NCBI GenBank assembly: GCA_029959085.1
Contig: JARWIR010000001.1
Location: 17,599,730-17,663,729 of the forward strand
Origin: Nemophila menziesii
Taxonomy: Eukaryota > Streptophyta > Magnoliopsida > Boraginales > Hydrophyllaceae
DNA: 64,000 bases
Direction of reading: 5' to 3'
In this document: positions 10,411 to 22,568 of the stretch, piece by piece
Layout of the letters: every line of letters starts with the position of its first letter
Numbering within the stretch: position 1 is the stretch's first letter
Made by a program: the position numbers and the translations under genes
The notes under the pieces: model-generated
Told to the model about the DNA's origin: nothing
Databases searched by the model: none
What the model saw: only the letters and a program-made list of their open reading frames with translations

Positions 10411-12489
10411 GTCCCATCACGGCGTCCCCATCACCATCCTCAAACTGAGTTTCCGGGACTCGTGAAATATCATGATCATCCGGGTCCGTATATTCTTGCG
10501 CCCCTGGATCCTTTCCCTCACTCCAACTCCTATCGCCGAAGACCGGAGGGAGACTCAAGGCTTCCATCCCCTCGGAACTAGTAACAGGACCTTGTGAAGT
10601 AGTGACCCAGTGGTCTCCTACATTAACATTATCGGAAATTGCAGAAATGGCCCCTGGAACTGCGCCTGCAGCTGCTGAAACCCCCTGGAATTTCTCAGAA
10701 ACTGCAGTTTTGGTCCCTGAAAATTCCGGACCTGCTGCTTCTCGGCTGTGATGATCTGTATTTTTTTTCTTTTTCACCTTCCGCCTCATTGTGGACAGCA
10801 GGTACCCCAGCTGGAACCTGTCCCACACCCGAGGCCTGCCCCTGCTCAACAGCTACTGGCCTTTCACTAATAGCCCCAGCAACATTCGAATCTTTATCGC
10901 ATATAACCAAACTTCCATTTCCCGTTCTAGCCACATTAGAATCTTGATTCGTGGCAAGCTCCTTACCGTTCTTTTTGCCCTCAGAAACACCCTTATTCCC
11001 GCCCCTATTTAGCCCATTACTGTTCCCATTCATAGCACCAAAATACACTATCTCAGGAGGTGAATTCAACTCCTTGCGCACCTCAAAGTCTGGCGCGGAC
11101 ACAACTTTATGTCCACCCTTAGCACGATTCCTATTTCGGTTCATGAGTCCACCCGGATTGTTCCTATTAGCCTTGTTACCTGTACTTGTAGAGGCTCGAT
11201 TGCTCCCCACATTCTTGGTATTACCCACTGAACCAATAAACTCGCCTTCTTCTACAAACAAAGAATTGTAACGAGACCCCAAATCCTTGCTTAGTTACCC
11301 TTTATTACCATTCGCATTCCATTTGCTACCATTTCTATTATTCATTCGATTGCTCCGTTTCACAGTCATCCACTCCCCATAACTAGGCTCTGGCAAAACC
11401 TCCTTGTTCGAAGTAACCTCCTGTCCATCCATATTGCTTTCCCCCACCGTTTCAACACTTACTATATTTTTCTCTAGCTTACCACATTTATCTTTTGGTG
11501 CCCAAACTTACCACATTCAAAACAAACCAAGTGCAATCCTTCGTACTCCACCAAACAAACCTCACCACCGATGTGTATTTTAGGCGTTAAAGGCTTACCC
11601 AAATCCAATTCGATGGCTAACCGCGCATAATTCCCTTTCTTTCGCGCCTTCGTTAACGGATCGATCCTCACAGTTCTACCAATCTGGTCCCCCATTTTCC
11701 GAAGAATACGGGCCGTATAGTTGTGCATTCCCACATTCGAAATTCTAACCCAAGCGGTGGTAGTGGTGATAGAGTCCAATTGAGGCCTAAAATCCAGTGT
11801 CCATTCCCTAACGATAAGATAATGATAAAAAATCATCCAGGGGCCTCCAGCCAAAGCGAATTCACAATCATCTCTACTAGTAAATTTAACCATGAAATAT
11901 CTGAAACCCACGTCCACCAAATCAATCATCCCTTTCGGTGCCCAAATCTGTTTCAGCTTAGTAGAAAGATACCCAAACTCACTTTAGTGCCTAAAAGTCT
12001 TACCACAACCGTATTTTTCCATAAATTAATCCCTTCAATAATCTCTTCCCTAGTCCTAAGAACTTGTGGGAATTCACAATTAGGTAAGGGCTCATCATCT
12101 TTTATCGAATCAAGGAATTTGTTATCTAAACCATTAATCTTATTTAATTCGGATTCTTCTAAGTCAATTATTTCATGTATTACATGATTATTACCCATAA
12201 GAGCAGAATGCCAACCTGAAATCTTTCTCGCCGGATTAGGATTGGTAGTTTTGTGCATAATACCCACCGGTGTGTGATTATTCTCGCCAATTGCCGCACC
12301 CATCTCAACACCTGATCTAGATCGCTTGTTAATCCGAGGTTCGTTGGCCTCTAATGGCGGAAAAGCCTCCATCTTGCCCAGCTCGGCGGAATCCTCCACC
12401 ATAATGGTGTCGCCGGTATTCCTTATCTCTGGTGATGCTCGCGGGATGTCCGGAGGTGCCTCCGGCGTTGGATCAAAGGGAGAAGACAT
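10373..12489 (-). pseudogene. LINE ORF1: DUF4283 / zinc-knuckle RNA-binding protein (broken)
   Basis: The frame starts MSSPFDPTPEAPP at 12489 and continues in pieces: 12489-11953 (N-terminal region ending in the DUF4283 start, LWKNTVVVRLLG), 11929-11474 (DUF4283 core with GGPWMIFYHYLIVREW, then CFECGKFGHQ, the first half of a CCHC knuckle whose last Cys is lost by a frameshift near 11490), 11282-10695 (Asn/Gly/Ser-rich tail) and 10849-10373 (acidic tail). This is the usual plant L1 ORF1 plan: the protein coats LINE RNA and acts as a chaperone. The ORF1 end (10373) overlaps the ORF2 opening frame (10410) by a few tens of bases. Confidence 0.82.
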
Positions 12490-12601
12490 CTAGCTGATAA
12501 CAGCTAGTTTTTGAGAGAGTTTTTCTTTAGAGAGAGAGAGAACGTTTCTTATGGTCAATCCAACGCATTCGTAGCGAGTATTTTTCCATGGTGCACCTTT
12601 T

Positions 12602-13592
12602 GAATGAGGGCGCTTCAATTTTTTCTCCATTCTATAATAATGGACTCTTTAACTAAAAAAAATATATTTCTATATGTCACTTTTAATATTAAAAATAAAA
12701 TAAATGACTTTTTTTCTATTTTACCCTTCTTTAAAATATCTTGATAACTAGAGTATTTAATTTTCTCTCTTTTATAATTAAAGATATGTTGGTTATTTTA
12801 AACTAAATTTTACCTATTTTTTAGATTTCTTAATATGTGTGAAAAATTCTAAAGAGTCAATTATTAAGGAATGGGGGTAGTATTAGAAAACGAAACTTCG
12901 GACTAAAAAGATTTGGAAATTAACCTTTATACTCTTGAAAAGTAAAACTAAATTTTATATATTATTCAAAGTTAAAAATCATTACAAAAATTATATTCAA
13001 TGAAATGATTAAGCATTTCTTCCATAAAAGTAAATATTTTTATTTATATTTATTTCAAAATTAAAAAATCAAACAAACTAACATTATATCTCATAATTCA
13101 TTAAGATTCATAAGAGGTAATGTAAATGCTTTTCTTTAGGATCTGATTGTATTTAGAAGAAAAAAATAATAAAAGAAAAGAAAAGAAAAGAAAAATTATA
13201 AAAAAAAAATTGTTTAGATTCGAAATTTTTATAAAAAAATATTTTATAAATGATTTTGGATAGTTTTTGTTTGGGTTGAAAAACTTACCAAAGAAAAGAA
13301 AAAAAATAATAATTTTGGCACTAATCATTTAAAAAAAATCTTTCTTTTTATTTGAATTCAATTTACAGTAATAAATAATAATAGCTATTGGAATAATTTT
13401 TGAAATAATTTTTTATCTTTTTTTTATACATTTTTTTAATATAAACAATGTAAAAAATAAAAAATCAATGCTTTTTTATTCATTTATTTCCATTTATCTC
13501 AATCTAAACAGAACCTTAAATCCACCCTAATATCAGATAAACTTTCTACTTAGATGTTGATTTCTTTTTATAAATAAATATAATATATAACT
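12602..13592. other. AT-rich intergenic; possible dispersed repeat at 13100-13380
   Basis: No gene. From about 13100 to 13380 an A/T-rich block with AGAAAAGAAAAG runs and a TTTTTGTTTGGGTTGAAAAA word resembles the block at 40850-41110, suggesting two copies of a low-complexity element. The rest shows nothing I can name. Confidence 0.4.
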
Positions 13593-13768
13593 GAGTAATG
13601 CTGGATATCATCCTAAATTGCATCGCTTTTATATCGTTTTTTATGTGGATTTTAGATGAACCAATCATGTGATTTCTGTTTTTAGAATTATCATTTTCTT
13701 TCTCTTTTATGATTCACATAAAAACAATATAAATACAATGCAATTTAAGGTAATATCCAGTATTACTC
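13593..13768. mobile_element. MITE (MULE-like, about 176 bp)
   Basis: Terminal inverted repeats of about 55 bases: the left end GAGTAATGCTGGATATCA... pairs with the reverse complement of the right end, GAGTAATACTGGATATTA.... It is flanked by a 9-bp near-duplication, TATATAACT (13584-13592) and TATATAATT (13769-13777). Long inverted repeats plus a 9-bp duplication fit a Mutator-like non-autonomous element. Too short to code. Confidence 0.78.
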
Positions 13769-14203
13769 TATATAATTTAATGTCACTTGGCATAATTTAT
13801 AATCAAGATTTTTGCTGATACAAATTCACCTTTATGTTTAAAATAATCAATCTTCATCGCCGCTGAGTATATATCATTTTTAATCAAAACAACGGATTTA
13901 AAAGCATTACCATTCTTAAAAATATTCATAAATTAGTTAATGAAGAGACATGAATTCATAATATAGATGAAGATGATATCTAATAAGACTATATATCGTA
14001 TAGTCAGTTGGATTGTGTATCCATGGTGATGTAGTTATTTTTTAGTTAATAATATTTTTTATAAAAATTAAAATATTATAAATATTTAGAATCAGTAATT
14101 TTTTACTAATAAAATATTAAGTTTAGAAATATTTTTGAAAAATTAAAATTATTTAAAATAATTTTTTTGAAAAGCCATTTCAAACTACTCCTATATTATT
14201 TTC

Positions 14204-14355
14204 GAGTAACGATATATACCATCTAAATCATACCATCCAATAACGTGGCGTGAATTGATTGGCTATAAATCGTTAATCTATTTATTTCTTGATCTAATTA
14301 ACGATTTGTAACCAACCAATTTACGCTACGTCACTAAGTGTATATATCATTACTA
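14204..14355. mobile_element. MITE (MULE-like, about 152 bp)
   Basis: The ends GAGTAACGATATATAC and (reverse complement of the right end) TAGTAATGATATATAC continue inward into matching ACGTGGCGTGAATTGATTGG / ACGTAGCGTAAATTGGTTGG and AAATCGTTAAT arms. The direct repeat ATTATTTTC flanks it at 14195-14203 and 14356-14364. The 9-bp duplication again points to a Mutator-like MITE, of a different family from the one 600 bases upstream. Confidence 0.78.
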
Positions 14356-14559
14356 ATTATTTTCCTACACGAAATTTTGTTTCATTCTGTTATATATTCT
14401 GACTGTTTTTAGTAAGTATTGAAAGAAAATGATCATTTATTTCCTAAGGCCAATGGCCACCCCTTCTTTATAATATAAAGCCAATCAGTAAATGGCCTAT
14501 TACAAACTAACTAAAAACCTACTAATACCTAAATTGCCCTCCCAACATTTTTACCCACA

Positions 14560-15062
14560 ATGAAAAGCCCAACCTCTATCCCTATTAACCATCGAGAACC
14601 CAAAAACTCATTCCCTCTCTCTTCACCCTCCCCTCCCCTCTCTGACCATCATCCCCACCTTGACCCCGCTCTCCTGCACCATATCCAGGCACCACCACCA
14701 ACAGCAGCTACCCACCGTCATCCCCACCATCATCGATGGCACCACCACCAACAACAGCTACACACCTACGCCACAACCATCACCATCGTTCGCAGCAGCA
14801 GATCTCACCATGGAAGCCACCTCCTGCAAAAGAAAAACGACAGCAGATCTCACCATATATTTCGGTAGCAGCTTCCAGATGTAGATCCCATTCGCTCTCA
14901 CCACCATACCGATCTCGTTCGTTCTCACCACCAAAGCCCAAATCTAAGCCCAAGCCCTTTGCCCCCCTCACCACCAACCCCACCCCCTTCGCTGCCCTCA
15001 CCACCATCCCCAACCCCCTTGGCCAACATCATCATCATCACCTTCACACCATCATCATATGA
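14560..15062 (+). other. Low-complexity Pro/His/Ser-rich stretch, probably not a gene
   Basis: C-rich sequence (CACCACCA, CATCATCC, CCCTCACCACC repeats) keeps several frames open on both strands. The longest would encode 102-108 residues rich in Pro, His and Ser with no domain. The upstream sequence (14440-14550) has no clear promoter or splice signals. It could be the 5' part of a decayed or taxon-specific gene, but composition alone explains the open frames. Confidence 0.3.
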
Positions 15063-15195
15063 CTGCAGAGATTTCTTTTTGTTTTTATTTCATAGATTAA
15101 AAATGTGAACGCATCTGTTTTTGGTTTTTGATCCGTGTGCGAGACGTAGGTACAACCGTAGGTAGTTTTTTTCAGTGTGGTAATGGTTGTTAGTG

Positions 15196-15524
15196 GGCTG
15201 GGTACATCCCATTGTTGTAAATAGAGGCGGGTAGCCCCATGGGGCTAGGTGGTTTGTTTCATGAGTACAACCAGCTAAAGAAATCTGCTAGTATTTATCG
15301 ATATGGGTCCGTACCCACGAAGGGATTTGTCTAAATGAGTGTACCCACGAAGGGTTTTTAGATTAATGACTTAATAAAAGTGTAATAAATAACTTAATAA
15401 AAAACGTAAAAACCGACAAACGGGTCCATACCCATTAAGGGGTAATTACAAAAGCGCTGGTGAGTGGTGATGGGTCCGTACCCATTACAAGTATAATTAC
15501 GAACATGGTCGTGGGTCCGTACCC
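15196..15524. repeat. Dispersed palindromic word GGGTCCGTACCC
   Basis: GGGTCCGTACCC or a close variant occurs at 15304, 15422 (GGGTCCATACCC), 15472 and 15513, with the half forms GTACCCACGAAGGG near 15340 and GGGTACATCCC near 15196. Spacing is irregular, and AAGGG often follows. I do not know the element; these may be internal repeats of an LTR or of an untranslated transcript. Confidence 0.5.
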
Positions 15525-15540
15525 AGTAACAAACAGTAAG

Positions 15541-16321
15541 CGAATTTGGTTCAGCTCAAGAAGAATAAAAACGTCAAAAACCAAACCGTAAAATTAAACT
15601 TTAGCCTAAAAAAGAACAAATATATAATTAGACTTTTAAATATTAAAATGAGATTATTTTAGCATTAAAAAAAAACTGTCACGTGTACTATTGCTCAACT
15701 TAACTCATCATGTAAAGGAATTTAATTAGGTAGGTGGCACATATCATATGAGTGAAGTTTTCTATGCACATGTCCTCCAAAAGGGCAGAATTTAAATTTT
15801 GAAGGGAAATGGCCATGGTCAATTTAATGGACAATAACGTGTTACATTATTAAGAGACTTAAAACTCAATCTTTAATACTATTAGTGGCACAAAAACCAG
15901 TAATTTCCTTGCAACTAGCCATGTGACAAATTATTACAATGCATTATTCTAAACCTTTTCGGTTCTACATAATTTTCTTTTATTAAAAGTATTCTACATC
16001 TTTTATTTTTTCCATTTTTTCTCATTGAAATTTAAAAACAGTTACGCACTACTAATCATATACTGCAATTAAAATATAAACAAAACATTCTAACTTATCC
16101 CAAAACGAGAAAGATTAACCAAATTTTTTAAAAAAGTTTCTTGAATATCGTTTATTATCGTCCAATATCCTTGACGAGAATATTAGTATTTGACAATCAC
16201 AGAAAATAGCGAAAAAAAAGATTTTTTTCGTCATTCCTCGATCCTCGAAACAGCATGTCTGATTTGTTAGGATAATGTTGACGATCCCTTAGTCTCATTG
16301 ATAACTCCAAGATTGTTTATA
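15541..16321. other. Intergenic, no gene seen
   Basis: AT-rich sequence. I found no open frame or repeat that I would defend. Confidence 0.5.
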
Positions 16322-16543
16322 CTTCTTCCGTTTCAAAATGTTTGTCCATTTAGTCTTTCAAGACATTTTTTCCCAATTTTTTCCATTACTATCCATATTA
16401 AAAAATTAAAATTTATATTTCCAATATACATTTAAGATATCAAGACACTTTATGAAGGGTAATTTTGTAATAGGGATTGGAATCATTAATTTTCTTAATT
16501 CGCGTGAAAAGCAAAGTGGACAAACATTTTGAAACGGAGGGAG
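16322..16543. mobile_element. Stowaway-type MITE (Tc1/mariner)
   Basis: The left end CTTCTTCCGTTTCAAAATG... pairs with the reverse complement of the right end, CTCCCTCCGTTTCAAAATG..., including TTTGTCCA. The element is 222 bases and flanked by TA on both sides (16320-16321 and 16544-16545), the target of mariner-like transposases. CTCCCTCCGTTTCAAAATG is the common plant Stowaway terminus. Confidence 0.92.
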
Positions 16544-16545
16544 TA

Positions 16546-17539
16546 TAAACAACTTTACTCAAACCATTCAATTTAAATACTAAGATAATTGCTTGTAAGA
16601 CCGTCAAAACTTTCTCTTTCTCTGGTATTGAATGTATAACATTATCGTCATGTTTAGTAATCTGACCGAATCTGTTGTCTTGTTGTATAATGCGAGACTC
16701 GTATTTTGTTCTTCTCCTACAAAAGACGCATTGCAGAAAAAAAAGTACATCTTTATCTGTAGTGTTTACTTTTACATGTATTTGGTTCAGCACAGGTTAC
16801 TCTTGATTATGGTTTTCTTTGTTCCAATATGTGAAAAAAAAAACTCTTGTCATTTGATACTCTATGGTGCCAATGATTTGATTGATATCAATTTTTTTCT
16901 GTCATATTGTCTAATTTATTTTGTTTTCCATATATTTCACTTTGTAAATAAGATGTAAGATGTGATAATTTGTTTGCTCCAACCACCTTATTCGTAATAT
17001 TTTGTAATTTTATAATCCAACTTGTCAATTTTATTTCCTTTATTTTATTATTCGTCAATTCGTCAATTCGTCAATTCGCCATTTCCTTCGTTTGTAGTGT
17101 CAGTCAATTCATTGATTTATATTTGTGGTGTTGTTGCTCTCCATAGATGCTTTCTTTCACCGCATGAAAGTAACAGGTGTTCCACTATTTCCTTCTTGTA
17201 TGTACGTATTGCATAGTTTGGTGACGTTGCGTATTTTCTTCTTGCCAGGTTCTTTGTCGTATGTAGCACATTATTAAATCCTTTCTACGCAAAAATTCTA
17301 ATCTTTGTATGTATTCTTGTGTTCCATTGATGTTGATGTTTGTGATTTGTCTTCGATTGCTTGTTCATCTGTGTGTGATATCCTGAATTCGGTGTGTACG
17401 ATTTGTTCTACGTTTTATTTCATATAGACTTATAGTTTGCTTATGGTTGCAACAATATGTTGTTATTGCTCAATCTTCGAACTGAATCTGAAAATATTTC
17501 ATCTAAAATTTCCCGATTCCATCTATCATGTTGGTAGTT
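16546..17539. other. Intergenic; short TTCGTCAA microsatellite
   Basis: T-rich sequence with no credible coding frame. Three to four copies of an 8-base unit (TTCGTCAA) lie at about 17050-17080, with another two-copy patch near 18450. Short open frames at 16632-16958 and 17022-17216 have no conserved motif and I do not call them. Confidence 0.45.
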
Positions 17540-20345
17540 CATTAATTTTGATACTTTGGTGAGTGTACATCCTTCGAGTTTCTCCAATGAGAAAGGTGTG
17601 TCAATCCAATCTGGACCCAAATTCTTGTGGTATCTCCTCTGCCAATCATGTACCGCTCGTATTCTTTTAACGTATTTTGTCCTGGAATAGACGTGACCAT
17701 GACCATGACCTTACCTACCGTAACTAGTATCTGCAAAGTTAGTATTTGGGTAATAAATTCCTTTAAGAACTTGTGAAACCAAAGATTTAGGGTTCTGCCA
17801 TATTCCCTATGATTGTTTCGTTAACGAAGACCTATTCATTTTTTTGAAGTCCTGACAACCTAATCCCCTAATGATTTTCCCTGCCGCTATATCTCATACT
17901 ATCCAATGTATCATATTCCTATTTCGACTACCCCACAAAAGATTTTCTATCATACTACTAAGTTGTTTACAAAAAAAATTGGAAACAAAAAATAGACATC
18001 GCATAAGTCATAATGGAATGTAATACCTCCTATATCAGTACTTCTTTCCCCCCCTTTGGATAGGAGTTGTTATGTCTAACCCTGCTTTTTAGAAACTATT
18101 CTTTCCCATATACAACGTAAAATTTTAACCTTCGATGGTTGGTGACTGAGCGATATTCTATATACTTCTCTAAGTTCCCAAGTCGTTGTGTGGTAGAGCT
18201 TCTGTTGTGCTACAAACTAGCCTATCTACTTAAACAAATAAATATTTTGAAGTTGATTTGATGTCTGAAACACTTACAATAAAGTGTTAAAATTTCTTTA
18301 AAGGCCTCAATTTCCTGCTAATGAAATGATATGAAGAATAGTAAACCATTCACGAACAACATATGTGTTAATCATGGACAATTACTTATATTTTTTAATC
18401 CATCAATTCATTTAAGTCCACCAATTCTTTTCTCATAAATTCTTTTTTCGTCAATTCGTGTTTGTGTATTATAGTACTGAATATGGCTGATTAGTGCCTT
18501 AATAAGTGAACTCAACCAAAAAGGTGAAAGTGGGCCCCCTAGCTAAATTCTCTTTTGGTAGCAAACTTTTGTAGAGGTTCCCCATCAAAGTTAAACGTAA
18601 CAATAGAAATGCATTTCTTGATCCACTTTATCCATTTGTCGCAAAAATATAGCTTTTGAAGAACGAGTAATAAGAAATCCTACCGTACTTAATTTTATAT
18701 TTTGGCCATGGCGACCTCGCCCGTTGCATAGTGTTTGTTACTCTTCCTCTTTTTGCAAAGAAAATATGATACTTCTTGTGCAATCATGATATTATCTTAG
18801 GTGTATATGTCCTAAAAAAAGCAGCTTGATTCGGTAAAATGATGTCCTTAATTATCCGTTGAATCCGTATTGCCAAAACCTTTGATATGATTTATAATTA
18901 AAGTTAACACATGAGATGGGTTTGTAGTCCACTACCCCTTCTTGACATTCTACTATAGGAACAAGTGTGATTAACATATTATTCCGTCCTTGAAGTGAAC
19001 AATTATCATTAAAATGTCATTGACCAGTGAATAAATGTCCTACTTCAGTACTTCCCATAATTTAAGATAAAACCTTCTATTGAAACTTTATGGTCTTGGT
19101 GTCGGCGATGCTCCCAAGTTAAAAAATTCTTCCCTGACCTCTTCCATCTTTGGTTCTCTAATCAGCTTCTCTTTTATTTCTGATGTGAATTTTGTTTGTA
19201 TATACTATGTTGCTTCCTAACAATCCCATGTATCCTTAACTGACAAAGATCCTTATAAAAATCTATGGACATATCTTTAACTTTTTCTAGACTTTGGACG
19301 ATTATGGGTCCATCTCTAAATAGTTGTTGCATGAAAGTATTTTATGTTCCTATCTCCTTTGCCTAACCAAAGTTGTCTCGCACTATCTGCTCAATATTCT
19401 ATTTCCTTGTTTCCACATGGATCAATGCATTTTGCACTTAGCAAACATCCTCTCTATTTTGTCAACCGACTTCTTGCTGTAATGGAAAGTTCTCTTGTTA
19501 TACCCTTGAAAAGATTATGTCGTAACCTGTGTTTTCATTTGAAAGTTTTTTACTGATTACTCCACCATTGGTTCTCCCAATGAAGTTTCCACAAATCCTT
19601 GGCATGATGGGTCGTCTAACCAAGACAATTCAATTTGAAACTTCTCTTTGCAAGAATTACCTTTGGTTCTATTTCCAGAACGATGGGTGGATAGTTTGAT
19701 CCCGAAACCATTTAAATTTTCATGATTGCATTGTGGATACTTGACGAACAACTAATTGTCCCTTTGTGCTCTATCTAGCCTTTCCTTCACCACCTCATCA
19801 ACTTTTTCCTGTTATACCATGTAAAGAAACAACCTTTTACTGGAATTTCTATAAGGCCATTAGAACTGGTAAATTTTGTTGAAAAATATAACATGTGATT
19901 GATTACCCCGCGAACTAGTAACCTTAATAAAGTTTATTATAAGTATACAAGGCTCATCATGTATAGACTTTTGATTAGTTAATTTATTACACGTTTTGAG
20001 TCTTTGTTATAAGTGGATGGGGCATTCACACAGATAAGATAATACAAAAAGACATTATCATTGATACTACAAATAACATAGTTCATACACACATTAACAA
20101 TAGAAATATTCAAATAGTCTTTCCATAACATCAATAATACCCTCAGATGGTAACACCATCCCGTCAGGGTCTTCATCAAAGTTGCTTGGAAAACTAGACT
20201 AATAAGTAATATTATCTTAATTCTCAACACCTAACACAATTTCAAAGAGACTTACTAGTGGGGACTTATTTTTACAAACAAGTGACTTAAACATCTTCCT
20301 TGTTAGAGAATCCATGACCCCCTGACAATTCCACACCATCGTACT
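17540..20345 (-). pseudogene. Old L1-type LINE ORF2 relic
   Basis: On the minus strand, translated patches in several frames follow LINE ORF2 order. An endonuclease start (MSTMVWNCQG) lies at about 20345; an endonuclease C-terminal/linker patch at 19751-19557 (FQIELSWLDDPSCQGFVE); an RT patch near 18950 (LVPIVECQEGVVDYKPIS, compare LIPKV...DFRPIS); and the post-RT FLWGS...IHWI and KIIRGLGCQDF patches near 17950-17850, followed by QNPKSLVSQVLKGIYYPN near 17760. Stops and frameshifts are everywhere. The element is far older than the LINE at 6-12.6 kb. Confidence 0.75.
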
Positions 20346-21347
20346 CATCTATCATCATCTTCGAATATCTCGGGGATAGTCCAGATATCCATCAGGTTCA
20401 TGTACCCTCTAGGGTTTCTCCTATTGTCATTTAAAACATAACATGTCAAACACCACGAGTAACTACACCAACAAGCATGCCAGGGATAGGCAAAGTTTGA
20501 CCACATGATCATAATTGACCCACAAGTTGATTCTAGCCATGAGACATCCGTAGACGTGATAAAAGTATGAATGATGACATTAAAATATGATTTTTCATAA
20601 CATAAATAAGAAATATAAAATTCCAAGGAAAGAGGTCAAAACTGACCCCTAAGCCGATTCTGACGATGACAACCCTTGACGAAATAACAAGAGGATAAAA
20701 ATCCAAGGAAAGGAGGATTTTGACTACACGATCAAGACTGACCACTTAGTCGATTCCATCCATAATAACAAACATAGACGAAAAATAATAAGATTAGAAG
20801 TAGAAACACGTATACAACGAAGATAGTAACAAAAAGAAACATGAAAAAATACTAAGGTGAGGTTGATACCTACCATGAGCAGAACCTATATAGAGTTAAA
20901 ACAATAAAAAGGCGGATTCCGGCTCTTCATTCATGAACGACTTGTTGGGAAGAAAAAACACACAGGTAGAAAAATAATGAAGAAAATAACGACAGAATAA
21001 TAAAAGAGACACAAAATTTACTTGGTTAACCAAATTGCCTACATCCACGTAGGTTCACACTGTTTCACTATAATATAGAGAACATTGTGCAAGAAGAACA
21101 ACCCTCTTCTATGTATTACAAGAATCACTCTTATGTTTCTCACAAGTGTATCACTTGCACTTACTTTGTTGGTCTCACACATCTCTATTATTTCTATACA
21201 CATACTAAATATATATATATATATAGGAGAGAAAACTTGGAGCCAAAGATAACTTGGTGTCCAAGGCAACTTGGAGCCTAAGAACAGCTAAATCAGGTAA
21301 CAAAGTTTCTTGTAGCCAAAGTTAAGTAGTCCCCACCTAACAAGTAT

Positions 21348-21349
<2 letters not shown>
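20346..21349. other. LINE 5' region remnant with degenerate tandem repeats
   Basis: Between about 20490 and 20780 a unit of roughly 100 bases recurs two to three times: GACCACATGATCA...TTGACCCACAAG, AAACTGACCCCTAAGCCGATTC and GACTACACGATCAAGACTGACCACTTAGTCGATTC, each followed by a GACG...AA segment and TCCAAGGAAAG. It lies where ORF1 or the leader of the LINE relic would be. No gene is visible from 20800 to 21349. Confidence 0.45.

Positions 21350-21419
<70 letters not shown>
21350..21419. repeat. (AT)n microsatellite
   Basis: An uninterrupted AT dinucleotide run of about 70 bases. Such tracts mutate quickly; the exact length is the assembly's version. Confidence 0.97.
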
Positions 21420-21421
<2 letters not shown>

Positions 21422-21429
21422 TTCTCCCA

Positions 21430-22568
21430 CTTGAAGACTTACCTATTAACCAACTACCTTAAATATCATATGAACACTTGGAGCCTAACTTTTATTTTTG
21501 GCATGATAACAAATTAGAAAATTTGTTGTGATGCTCAAAAGGCAAAATGTATAACACAAAAGTTGTTAGAAATAATATTTTTTAATGTTAAAAGGAAAAA
21601 CATATTCTCAACAAATACAAAGTTATGGCATGATCTAATTAGATGAAAAATTTATCTCAAAGATGTTGAAAAATATTTATGTTTGAGACTCAAAAGAGAA
21701 AGATTCAAACATAGAAAGTGTTTAAGATTAGTTTTTGAGCAAGAGTGTAGTTGAGTTCAAAGTCTAAAGTTAAATACAATAGAAGATATGAGTTCAAGAA
21801 TATAATATTAAGTCTAAGAAGTTCAAAAGTGAAGGATAACAACTAAGTTTTCACAAGTGTTTCGATGAATTTATGTATAAAATATGAGATAACATAAGAC
21901 ACCTAGTTAGAACTTAATCACCTAAGGATCTGTCACATCAAAACAACTTAGAAAAGGGTTTACATGGCAACATGTTTGATAGCTATTAAATTACACATGG
22001 GACGCAGGCAATATTAGATCTAGGATAATTATGCCTTTCGGAGTTGAAGAATCTAAAGATCTAAAACTAGGTATTCACGAGAGGGTAAAATAGTACTAGT
22101 CGCTATATAATATTGTAGGTTCACTCGGTATAGGTTCATAGTATTAAATAGCAGCTTCTACTTATTCGGGAGAGACTTATGGTTTATTTGTGAATCTCGA
22201 TTAGCAACAACATTCCGTTTTCCCCTTAGAATTGTAGTTAAGTCCTTGTCATAATTAGTGGTGAGAGCAAGTATCCTGAGATACACTTTCTCCCTTATTC
22301 TCATAAACTTTTTAGTTTATTTAATTTAGTTAATCTTAGTACTTTACATATTTAGTTTTATAGTTCTTAATCTAAAACAATGAAAATATTTACTTTTGGT
22401 ATTTTTATCTCAACAAATATTTAATTGAGAATTAGATATATGTATTAACTCTTCAATCCATGTGGATTCAAACTTACTTATGACTTTTATTACTTGTGAT
22501 TGCTCATACACTTGCGAGTTTTCATCCTTCGAGTGGTTGATTTATATCACACCTCAGGGAATAACAAG
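21430..22568 (+). repeat. Probable degraded LTR of an Athila-like element
   Basis: The end of this stretch (CACACCTCAGGGAATAACA followed by AGTTTCTGGTCCCGTTATC) matches in layout the LTR end and primer site of the intact Athila element at 48540-48592 (AACACCCCAGGACCCACCA then TTTTTGGCGCC). The tail also shares the ACACTTGCG and TTAGTTTATTTAATTTAG words. The outer edge is not visible, and the (AT)n tract may mark it. Confidence 0.45.

Larger units (their letters stand above)
6075..12586 (-). mobile_element. Full-length L1-type LINE (non-LTR retrotransposon), inactivated
   Basis: A 6.5-kb minus-strand element with a perfect 15-bp target-site duplication, CATGGTGCACCTTTT, at 6060-6074 and 12587-12601. 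The 3' end has an A-rich tail (T-rich on the plus strand, 6075-6093). The 5' end precedes an untranslated leader with a CTCTCT tract. Gene order is ORF1 (12489-10373) then ORF2 (10410-6150), ending in an RNase H domain as in plant L1 clades. Both frames are broken many times, so it cannot move itself, yet the uneroded TSD suggests the insertion is not ancient. Because of the duplication the edges are good to within a base or two. Confidence 0.93.

Noticed and set aside
14560..15062. Pro/His-rich protein gene
   Set aside because: Several frames are open on both strands over C-rich simple sequence. No domain, splice or conservation signal supports one of them.
16440..16793. A 117-codon minus-strand frame
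   Set aside because: It overlaps the Stowaway MITE end and has no motif, so it is a chance frame.
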